Assembly (NCBI GenBank): GCA_029865515.1 | Contig: JAOUGQ010000035.1 | Span: 1 to 16,826 of the forward strand | Origin: Nitrospirota bacterium | GTDB taxonomy: Bacteria; Nitrospirota; Nitrospiria; Nitrospirales; UBA8639 | DNA: 16,826 bases | Direction: 5' to 3' | Part shown: positions 1 to 5,827 of the stretch, in pieces | How the letters are laid out: every line of letters starts with the position of its first letter | Numbering within the stretch: position 1 is the stretch's first letter | Notes under the pieces: generated by a model | Databases searched by the model: none | What the model saw: the letters and a program-made list of their open reading frames with translations, nothing else | What the model was told of the DNA's origin: nothing | Made by a program: the position numbers and the translations under genes

Positions 1-418
1 TCAAAAAAATGGGGTAATAGGCATTCATCAGATCGTCATCACGTAAGAGTTCCTGCACCCGGTTGAGACTCGCCTCCTGGTGGTTGAGTCCGCCATGTAC
101 AAAAACCAAAATTTGCTTCTTGCCGGATTTCGAGATCTCGGTGATGAGGGTATTCAGTTGTCTCTGGAATGAATCTGGGGAGAGCGTCGTAAAGGTGACT
201 GGATCAACCGGATTTCCCTCCGGATCAATGGTGACCGTGTGTCTTGGCAGCTGAATTTTTAAAGCCTCGTCAATTGGATTGTGGGAACAACCTATTTCAA
301 GCATGACTAAAGATAAAAGAAGGATAAATAAGAACAGGCGACAGACGGCTTTCTCTTGTTTCCCAATCTCCCGTTGGGGTGCCGTGTTTCCCCTCTGCCT
401 AGGATTCCTCGTGGACAA
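1..418 (-). CDS. Membrane-anchored alpha/beta-hydrolase-like protein, N-terminal part (cut by window edge)
   Basis: An open minus-strand frame runs off the left edge. It has a basic N-region, a strongly hydrophobic stretch (FLFILLLSLVML), then EIGCSHNP. This looks like a signal peptide with a lipobox-like Gly-Cys, although Glu at position -3 is not canonical, so lipidation is uncertain. About 70 residues further on comes QILVFVHGGLN and then YYPIFL. This matches the beta-strand / His-Gly oxyanion start of alpha/beta-hydrolase-fold proteins, with the nucleophile lying outside the window. No ATG precedes the hydrophobic segment at a sensible distance, so I place the start at TTG 416-418. An ATT behind GGGAG near position 369, or GTG 479-481, are alternatives. 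The frame stays open up to GTG 481, which overlaps the antitoxin stop codon. The substrate is unknown. Confidence 0.6.
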   Translation of the reverse strand, partial: MSTRNPRQRGNTAPQREIGKQEKAVCRLFLFILLLSLVMLEIGCSHNPIDEALKIQLPRHTVTIDPEGNPVDPVTFTTLSPDSFQRQLNTLITEISKSGKKQILVFVHGGLNHQEASLNRVQELLRDDDLMNAYYPIFL

Positions 419-439
419 ATGGCCAGGCGCATCCCTCCA

Positions 440-481
440 CCCTTGCTCTGCTTCAGGCACGATTTGTAGATTAAAGGTCAC
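440..481 (-). pseudogene. Remnant of RelE/ParE-type toxin start
   Basis: The GTG at 481-479 overlaps the antitoxin TGA by four bases (GTGA), the usual coupling in such operons. It begins VTFNLQIVPEAEQ, which resembles the first beta strand and helix of RelE/ParE toxins (pattern: hydrophobic-x-hydrophobic, PEAE). The following codons (GWRDAPGHLSTR...) no longer look like a toxin. None of the three frames downstream carries the expected WYEE-like helix or the C-terminal strands. The reading frame instead runs on into the hydrolase-like gene. The match is short, so this rests mostly on position and on the overlap. Confidence 0.4.
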
Positions 482-687
482 AACTTGCGCCGAATATCCG
501 CGATAGGTTCGGTTGCGATGCGACAACGGTTTCTATCGACTTCGTCAGTGTCGAGACGTCGATCGCGTTCCGCCTTTTGGTCGTCTGTAAGTAGGAGGAC
601 CTTCTGGTCGGAGGCGATGCTATCCCACAATTCTTCGACGAGCTTGATGAGTTCGTCGATTGGAAGTTCTCTCAGTTTCGTATTCAT
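478..687 (-). CDS. Addiction-module antitoxin (CHP02574 / Unstab_antitox family)
   Basis: This 69-residue protein reads MNTKLRELPIDELIKLVEEL and then WDSIASDQ, LTDDQKAERDRRLD and IADIRRKL. This is the usual layout of the small helical antitoxins (TIGR02574/PF09720) that pair with RelE/ParE-type toxins. A longer in-frame ATG exists at 750, but I chose the internal ATG because the family starts there and GAGAGG stands a few bases upstream. In this family the toxin gene normally follows directly, often overlapping. Here a GTG (481-479) overlaps the TGA and begins a toxin-like VTFNLQIVPEAEQ, but the similarity stops there. The antitoxin may therefore be an orphan. If still active it would bind its own promoter or neutralise a toxin encoded elsewhere (inference). 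Confidence 0.8.
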   Translation of the reverse strand: MNTKLRELPIDELIKLVEELWDSIASDQKVLLLTDDQKAERDRRLDTDEVDRNRCRIATEPIADIRRKL

Positions 688-1047
688 CACGACACCTCTC
701 AAATTTCTATCATGTTCGCCACACACCTGTTCCGGCTTGGCTCCCAGCATATGCCCAGAAGTGAACCATACTCAATTCTTGGTCAATTGATGAATTTAGT
801 CAAGTTGTAGGCCTCTTTAAGAGAGAAAGGGAGTTGTCGAAATTTGATTGGTGCCAGATTCTCGGACGAGATTGCGACGATCCCTCCGTCTGCTGTCTTT
901 GTCTGAATAGGTGGATCAGGTGTATCAGTGGTGGATTGCAATCAAGACATTTTGGAATTATTCAACAGCCCCTGATAGGATTCTTAAAAGTGCTGGGTGA
1001 TTTCCTGCTAATACCAGATCACCTTCTTATATTTGAGGGAGCTTCCT
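688..1047. other. Intergenic region between divergent genes
   Basis: This 360-bp gap lies between the antitoxin (minus) and the HEAT-like protein (plus) and should hold both promoters. I see no -35/-10 pair good enough to annotate. A plus-strand frame from 834 to 1244 is open, but it overlaps the next gene out of frame and its translation has no protein-like character, so I treat it as chance. Confidence 0.5.
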
Positions 1048-2043
1048 ATGCTTCATCTTCTCAGCCGATGGAACCTGATCAGAATTACTTCCTTATTTTC
1101 CGCTCAACCACAGAATACCAAAGACGCAGGACGGCAACCGCGGTGGACAGGGAACCAGTGCAATACGCCATTAGGCAGCTGGATCGTCGCGCTCATCACT
1201 CTGGCTCTGCCGATTTTTCCCACGGAGGCAGTTCTGGCAATTGATGAACCGCTGACAGAGCCACCAAGATCCCCGGCCGATCAGAAAGTCTTACAGGATA
1301 TTCACACCATCCTGATAACCGGAACGGTACAAACCTGGTTGGATGTGCCGGCCCCGCCTTACAACGTGGGAGTAACCTTGAAACTGAAACTTCAGGATGC
1401 AGGCTTTCAAGTGGTCTTCGACCCCGAACAACCACATGATGCCAATCTCCGGATTCAGTATGAAGAAAAACCCAGCGGACAGTTTCAGGTGTTGGAACAG
1501 GCGACGGCCATTCACTACCGGATGCAGTTAGTGCATGACCGCTTAGGTGAGATCTTTTCACACCAATTTGACGCTGAACCCAATGCAATTCCCATCGGGA
1601 GTCTCTACTGGGACACCATCGGCAATCTGGAGGAAGATCCCTATTATTGTTTTGTGGGAGATCTCATTCAGGGGCAAATTCTTCGGGGACGGAATGAAGA
1701 GGATATGCTACTCGAGGTATTGGTACGCCCCTATACTCAAGGGAAAATGGTCAATGCCGCCGGCGCCAGAGGAGCCGCCCAAGCAACGGTCCAACAACAG
1801 GCCCGGTTGAATATTATCCAGGAACTGGGGCAAGGAATGTTTAACACGCCTGAAGCACGAGAAGCTCTTTGGACGGTCGCGCGAATGGCCCAACCCAATG
1901 AGCGAGGGGCGGCCATGGCTCAACTTGGCAAGATCGGCGATCGTTCATTTCTCTCTCCCCTGACAACCTTAGTGGAAAACGAGAGCAACCCGGAAGTCCG
2001 GTCCGCCGGAGAGCACGCCATCCATCTCCTTGAATCCCGATAA
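1048..2043 (+). CDS. Exported or membrane-anchored protein with C-terminal HEAT-like repeat segment
   Basis: The protein has 331 residues. ATG 1048 is preceded by GAGGGAG at a good distance; the upstream in-frame TTG at 1033 lies inside that ribosome-binding site and is rejected. Residues 1-43 are hydrophilic with several Arg. Residues 44-65 (SWIVALITLALPIF...) form one hydrophobic segment, a signal anchor or a long signal peptide. The middle part (about 80-230) is mixed alpha/beta and I cannot assign it to a family. The last 70 residues (EALWTVARMAQPNERGAAMA, then LGKIGDRSFLSPLTTLV and PEVRSAGEHAIHLL) show the helix-pair rhythm of HEAT/PBS-lyase-type repeats and point to protein binding. Function is unknown. 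It is monocistronic, and a repeat-rich gap follows. Confidence 0.8.
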   Translation: MLHLLSRWNLIRITSLFSAQPQNTKDAGRQPRWTGNQCNTPLGSWIVALITLALPIFPTEAVLAIDEPLTEPPRSPADQKVLQDIHTILITGTVQTWLDVPAPPYNVGVTLKLKLQDAGFQVVFDPEQPHDANLRIQYEEKPSGQFQVLEQATAIHYRMQLVHDRLGEIFSHQFDAEPNAIPIGSLYWDTIGNLEEDPYYCFVGDLIQGQILRGRNEEDMLLEVLVRPYTQGKMVNAAGARGAAQATVQQQARLNIIQELGQGMFNTPEAREALWTVARMAQPNERGAAMAQLGKIGDRSFLSPLTTLVENESNPEVRSAGEHAIHLLESR

Positions 2044-2361
2044 CCACGGCTGAATGAAAGGCCGGCTACGCAATTACATCCTGTGTGCCATCGCACCCGG
2101 GTAGGACCATGCCGGAGACAAATTGAAATTGGAAAAGGGAAATCCTGGCCTGTCACAGGCTCACAGCGCACCAACGGCTTTGCCAGATGCTTCGCGGATC
2201 TCAGCATGACAACAAGAAAGAAAAATTGAGTCTTCAGCATACTCTTTCGTTCTCTCCGACGGTCGCCAATGCGAGACTCCATCCTCTTTCAGTCATTATA
2301 GGATAGGGACCACTGGGTAGCCTCCAATTCAAGAATCTTTCAAATATTCAACAACCTGAAA
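2044..2361. other. Intergenic region with one short repeat copy
   Basis: There is no supportable gene between the HEAT-like protein and repeat copy A. The only recognisable item is the 29-bp GATGCTTCGCGGATCTCAGC-type motif at 2184-2212, annotated separately. Minus-strand frames across this stretch have low-complexity, non-protein-like translations. Confidence 0.5.
2184..2212 (+). repeat. Short dispersed repeat (tail motif of the 177-bp element)
   Basis: CAGATGCTTCGCGGATCTCA followed by GCATGACAA closely matches the last 31 bases of repeat copy A (2508-2538) and more loosely the tail of copy B (5319-5350). The pattern GATCCTTCGCGG...CTCAGGATGACA resembles a short intergenic repeat widely scattered in Nitrospira and other bacteria (recollection, not searched). 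Here it stands alone, without the upstream hairpins of the full element. Confidence 0.55.
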
Positions 2362-2538
2362 AAGGTCAAGACGGATTTTCGATTAATGATGTCGAGCATG
2401 ACCGCGATAGTGAACGGTTTCCGATTCAAGTCCTCCTGCCGCCTTTGGAACGCTCAGGACAACTTTCATGAACAATCTCGTGAGCCTGGAGCTGTTCGTC
2501 CTGGGCCCAGATCCTTCGCGGCCGGCTCAGGATGACAA
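2362..2538 (+). repeat. Intergenic repeat element, copy A (degenerate)
   Basis: The element is 177 bp and aligns end to end with copy B at 5175-5350. Shared blocks in the same order are AAGGYCA-GAYGGATT near the left end, ATGACYGCGATRG, CTC-GTGAGCC in the middle, CCTGG.CCC and GATCYTTYGCGG with ATGACA at the right end. The left inverted repeat, perfect in copy B (ATTCCCGA / TCGGGAAT), is decayed here (TTTTCGA / TCGAGCAT). Copy A lies just past the 3' end of nhaA. It contains no open frame of interest, and I read it as a non-coding REP/MITE-like element. Confidence 0.6.
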
Positions 2539-2573
2539 TTTGATTAAGGCCTCACCGAATCATTTTCCAAAAA

Positions 2574-3881
2574 TCACCCCGCCCGCTTCAGCAGATAGTA
2601 TCCCGCAGCACCACCCATCAATGAGGCCATCAGGATGCCCAACTTGGCTTGGAGAATCAATGTGTCATTGCTGAAAGCCAATCCGGTGATGAACAGCGAC
2701 ATGGTGAACCCCACTGAGGCGAGCATTGCGGCACAGAAGAGATGCCTCCAGCCTGTCTGTTCCGGAAAGGAGGCCCATTTGAAACGTATCAGGATGAAGC
2801 ACATGCCAATGATGCCGAGCACCTTGCCGCCCAATAGTCCGAATGCCACACCTACTGTGACCGGACTGGCCAACTGACCCAGGAAGTCGGTTGGAAAGCT
2901 GATTCCGGCATTGGCCAACGCGAAGACCGGCATCACCACAAAAGCCACGAAGGGATGCATGGCATGTTCCAACTGTTGCAGCGGGGTCAGCGCCTCCTTG
3001 GCCACCCTGCGGATGTCCCTCAAAACGTGGAGCTGCTCATCGGTCACCAGGGTCACGTCATTGGTATTCGCAGCCTCGAATTTGCTCACCAGTCCTTTAA
3101 TGTGTATGACGAACCCTTTGTCTGAGATCTTCACATTGGCAGGAATCGTGAAAGCGGCTAGGACAGCGGCAATGGTGGCATGCACCCCCGACAAGAGAAA
3201 GGCAAGCCACAGCCCACCGATGCCCAGTAGTCCATACCATAGGGTATTGCGCACGCCCAGCAGGTTAGACGTCACCAGCAGGATCATAATCACCGCACCG
3301 ACCGCCAGGCTAGGAAAGTCGATGTGGGACGTGTAAAAGAACGCGATGATCAGCACCGCCCCCAGGTCGTCCGCTATGGCGAGGGCGGTGAGAAACACCT
3401 TGAGCGACAATGGTACCCTGTCGCCCAGCAGGGAGATGATACCGACCGCGAAGGCGATATCTGTGGCCATGGGGATGCCCCATCCGTCATTCGCTTCGCC
3501 CGAGGGATTGAAGACAAGGTAGATGAGCGCAGGCACGACCATCCCACCTACCCCCGCAGCGAGAGGGAGCAGAGCATCACGAGGGTTGCTCAGTTCTCCC
3601 GCCATGATCTCGCGCTTCAGTTCCAGCCCGATCACGAAGAAGAACACGGCCATCAGCCCGTCATTGACCCAATGGTGCAGTGTCTTGGTGATGAGGAAGT
3701 CGTTGAACCCGACTGAGAATTCGTTGTGCCAAAGATGGTGGTAGACATCCGCAAACGGTGAATTGGCAAGGACCAGGGCCACCAGAGCGGCCACGAACAG
3801 CACCAAGCCACTGGTGGTCTGTCTGCCTAGAAAGTTGTTCAACGGGTCCGTCAACCAGATGTCGATAGGGGTCTTTTTCAT
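2574..3881 (-). CDS. nhaA: Na+/H+ antiporter NhaA
   Basis: This inner-membrane antiporter exports Na+ (or Li+) in exchange for protons and so controls sodium tolerance and internal pH. The 435-residue protein shows the family hallmarks: VFFFVIGLELKREI in the N-terminal half, ATDIAFAVG (with the Asp equivalent to E. coli D133), the AIADDLGAV double-Asp ion site (E. coli D163/D164), and GLLGGKVLGI with the conserved Lys of the C-terminal half. About 12 hydrophobic segments are visible. A hydrophilic loop at about 255-300 (KISDKGF...DIRRVAKEALTPLQQLEH) makes it longer than the 388-residue E. coli protein and is typical of the longer NhaA subgroup. No strong Shine-Dalgarno precedes the ATG. It lies 192 bp downstream of the DUF4412 gene on the same strand, with a perfect hairpin in between, so it is probably transcribed separately. 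Confidence 0.97.
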   Translation of the reverse strand: MKKTPIDIWLTDPLNNFLGRQTTSGLVLFVAALVALVLANSPFADVYHHLWHNEFSVGFNDFLITKTLHHWVNDGLMAVFFFVIGLELKREIMAGELSNPRDALLPLAAGVGGMVVPALIYLVFNPSGEANDGWGIPMATDIAFAVGIISLLGDRVPLSLKVFLTALAIADDLGAVLIIAFFYTSHIDFPSLAVGAVIMILLVTSNLLGVRNTLWYGLLGIGGLWLAFLLSGVHATIAAVLAAFTIPANVKISDKGFVIHIKGLVSKFEAANTNDVTLVTDEQLHVLRDIRRVAKEALTPLQQLEHAMHPFVAFVVMPVFALANAGISFPTDFLGQLASPVTVGVAFGLLGGKVLGIIGMCFILIRFKWASFPEQTGWRHLFCAAMLASVGFTMSLFITGLAFSNDTLILQAKLGILMASLMGGAAGYYLLKRAG

Positions 3882-3992
3882 ATTCTGAACATACTATGAG
3901 GAAAATGGAACCCCGATGTCAGGGGAAGACAACACCGCACAGGCCAACCGCCCCTTCGCAATCAAGCCTCCATGACGATGGTGAAGGATGAA

Positions 3993-4016
3993 CCCGTCAC
4001 ATAATGATGTGACGGG
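3993..4016. terminator. Perfect 10-bp hairpin between the DUF4412 gene and nhaA
   Basis: CCCGTCACAT and ATGTGACGGG are separated by a 4-base AATG loop, giving a perfect, GC-rich stem. It lies about 58 bp past the minus-strand stop of the DUF4412 gene and about 112 bp before the nhaA start. It fits a transcription stop, but only two T follow it on the minus strand, so it is not a classic intrinsic terminator. A palindromic operator for nhaA is the alternative. Confidence 0.5.
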
Positions 4017-4073
4017 CGTGCTGATGAGACAACCCCTTTCCCACCGTGTCCACGCAACCCCGGTTCAACCCTT

Positions 4074-4934
4074 TCACTTCGTCTTCAGCGTTCTGCTCTG
4101 TTGTGGTGGCGTCTTTTTCGGCAAGAAATCTTTTTTGACATAATCTGTTGGAGGATCAAACTCTTCCGCTGAAACCTGCTTTTCTTCAATTCCGGTTAAC
4201 CGGGTTTCAGTGACAATTTTTCCTTCAGAGAATATTCTCGTCAAAACCGGATAGCCCTCTATTTTCCCCATAGACTCAAAGAATGCCGCAGGGCCTCCAT
4301 TGCCTTTGAATGCCGATTGCGACACCTCCTTGGAAAAGGCTGCCATGTCTTTAAACACGACTTGTGCCTCCTGACTGCCGGGAACCTGTTTCCAGTCGGT
4401 GACCCAATGTTCCCCTACTTTATTGTCGTCCTGCCAGGTTTCATATTTCACACAGGGATACCCATTAATAGTTTGCGTTTCCCCGGTTTTCTTGATCTGG
4501 ATATCGATCTTCCCCCCCATCATGGCGGGATTGACCCCCTGGCTTGCAAACATCTTCTCCAGCATGGCTCGTTTTTCAGACGACATGTTCTTGTACATTT
4601 CCTCCACACGCTTCTGTATCTGTTCCATGGCCGGGTTGATTTGTTGACCAAGAGTGACCATGGTAGATTTATCCATGGCACGCCATGTGTGATCTTCATT
4701 ATTGAGAACCAGAATTTCCTCCAGGTCGCCTCGATAAATGACCGTGGATTGTTTGGTTCCCGTTGTATCCATGGTCATTCTGAGTTTGTTCCCTTCGACC
4801 ATCATGAAACCGGTCCTGGAAGGCATCTCCGACCGGTTGGGAAAGGTGGTTTCAATATGAAAGACCACGCCCGCAGATACCGTCGTCTGGATACCCATGA
4901 TACATACAAAGACAAATCCTATGATCTTATACAT
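4074..4934 (-). CDS. Exported DUF4412-type protein
   Basis: The protein has 286 residues. ATG at 4934 follows an excellent GAGGAGGT ribosome-binding site. Residues 1-21 form a clear signal peptide (short Lys N-region, hydrophobic core, VSA then GVV as the likely cleavage site), so the protein is periplasmic or outer-membrane-associated. The mature part has the alternating beta-strand pattern of DUF4412/LolA-like proteins: GFMMVEGNKLRMTMD, STVIYRGD, EILVLNNEDHTWRAMD, then INGYPCVKYETW and EHWVTDW. A helical Met/Lys-rich insertion (about 95-135, EQIQKRVEEMYKNMSSEKRA) sits in the middle. The C-terminus is Lys/Gln-rich. The function of this family is not established; the fold suggests lipid or hydrophobic-ligand handling (inference). 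Confidence 0.85.
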   Translation of the reverse strand: MYKIIGFVFVCIMGIQTTVSAGVVFHIETTFPNRSEMPSRTGFMMVEGNKLRMTMDTTGTKQSTVIYRGDLEEILVLNNEDHTWRAMDKSTMVTLGQQINPAMEQIQKRVEEMYKNMSSEKRAMLEKMFASQGVNPAMMGGKIDIQIKKTGETQTINGYPCVKYETWQDDNKVGEHWVTDWKQVPGSQEAQVVFKDMAAFSKEVSQSAFKGNGGPAAFFESMGKIEGYPVLTRIFSEGKIVTETRLTGIEEKQVSAEEFDPPTDYVKKDFLPKKTPPQQSRTLKTK

Positions 4935-5174
4935 ATCAACCTCCTCAGTTTTGGCTGATTAAAAAGCGGTCTCTTCCAATTTTGACAGATTAGTGAGACA
5001 CGCCAGCTTCTCAAAATTCCTGCTGATTCACAAGATTCTCTGTCGGATGAGCAGATTTGGGGGATTTTATCTGAACAAATGGCCCTGCATTGAGCAGGCC
5101 ATATCTGAAGAATGCGAAGCCAGGAGCTCTCTCTCTTCATCCCTACAAGTCGTCAGCGGAGACCTATCCGATTA
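4935..5174. other. Upstream region of the DUF4412 gene with a GC hairpin
   Basis: This non-coding stretch should hold the minus-strand promoter of the DUF4412 gene. The one clear structure is GGCCCTGCATTGAGCAGGCC at 5081-5100, an inverted repeat (GGCC-TGC / GCAGGCC) with a single bulged base. No gene is supportable here. Confidence 0.45.
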
Positions 5175-5350
5175 AAGGCCAGGATGGATTCCCGATGACT
5201 CACGTCGGGAATGACTGCGATGGAGATGTTTTTCTATGCATGTTCCCCTGAATCCTTTGTTGAGTTCAGGCACCTTCCACGAAGGATCTCGCTGAGCCGT
5301 GGGATTTTCACCCTGGCCCCGGATCTTTTGCGGCTAGTTCATGATGACAG
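5175..5350 (+). repeat. Intergenic repeat element, copy B (better preserved)
   Basis: This 176-bp element is the same, and in the same orientation, as copy A at 2362-2538. It contains three stems in a row: ATTCCCGA / TCGGGAAT (5188-5195 with 5205-5212), CCTGAA / TTCAGG (5247-5252 with 5265-5270), and CCTTC-CAC-GAAGG (5273-5285). The tail is GGATCTTTTGCGGCTAGTTC followed by ATGATGACAG. No protein is encoded. The chain of hairpins suggests a structured or palindromic mobile repeat (REP/MITE-like). Together the two copies bracket nhaA and the DUF4412 gene. Confidence 0.6.
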
Positions 5351-5827
5351 GCTGCTGGATGGTTACGGGAATGGCCATTGGTTCTTTCATTGCCGGAATG
5401 TGCGCTCGTAGGTTTAACTCAGGATCCAACCGCATGAGTCTTTAGGGCAACCGGCCCTACCATTGGGAGATCTATGAATCTGTTTCCCGTTCCTGGTAAA
5501 AAGAATCAGAAGCAGGAAACGATCGTTTGGCACCACCCCCGTCCACCGACTGCAGGCATACTTCAAAGGATAAACAGTCCTGAGAGCTTGGACCGGATTC
5601 AAAAACTTGCTCGGTGATGATACTGACCTCCGCTGAAGTTCCAGCAGAGAGCTAGGTACGACAGGGCTTGGAGTGGTACCGGCTGCCAGGACTAAATTAA
5701 ACGACCAACCTGATGAAGCCGGTTTGATGATAACCGGCACTCCTTGTATGCTTTTGATCACGTAATAAGCGAGGGGTCGGCGCGATCCGGCCTGACACAC
5801 AATCCAGAAAGGTTAGCAAGACAGTCT
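5351..5827. other. Leader region upstream of the DEAD-box helicase gene
   Basis: There is no established gene here. Three structures are visible: AGGGC-AACCG-GCCCT near 5445-5459, a doubtful 47-codon frame (separate entry), and the hairpin GCCGGTT-TGATGAT-AACCGGC at 5718-5738, about 90 bp before the helicase start. A long structured 5' leader would suit a deaD/csdA-type gene, whose mRNAs are often regulated through their leaders (family knowledge); regulation here is inference. Confidence 0.4.
5474..5617 (+). CDS. Doubtful 47-residue open frame
   Basis: ATG 5474 follows GGGAG three bases further upstream. The frame encodes MNLFPVPGKKNQKQETIVWH, continues with HPRPPTAGILQRINSPESLD and ends RIQKLAR. 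The composition is protein-like and basic, and the gene would lie in the leader of the helicase gene on the same strand. I recognise no family, and a frame this short could arise by chance, so it is listed only as a candidate. Confidence 0.2.
   Translation: MNLFPVPGKKNQKQETIVWHHPRPPTAGILQRINSPESLDRIQKLAR

Noticed and set aside
834..1244. Plus-strand open frame overlapping the start of the HEAT-like gene
   Set aside because: Cys/Arg/Ser-rich translation with no ribosome-binding site, out of frame with a better supported gene starting at 1048.
2911..3716. Plus-strand frames opposite nhaA
   Set aside because: nhaA is complete with catalytic aspartates; the opposite frames are shadows.
4317..4958. 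Plus-strand frame of about 210 codons opposite the DUF4412 gene
   Set aside because: It is His/Phe/Pro-rich and non-protein-like; the minus strand has a signal peptide and an excellent ribosome-binding site.
5414..5800. Minus-strand frame of about 128 codons upstream of the helicase gene
   Set aside because: No ribosome-binding site and a composition without regular secondary-structure pattern; it is treated as leader DNA.
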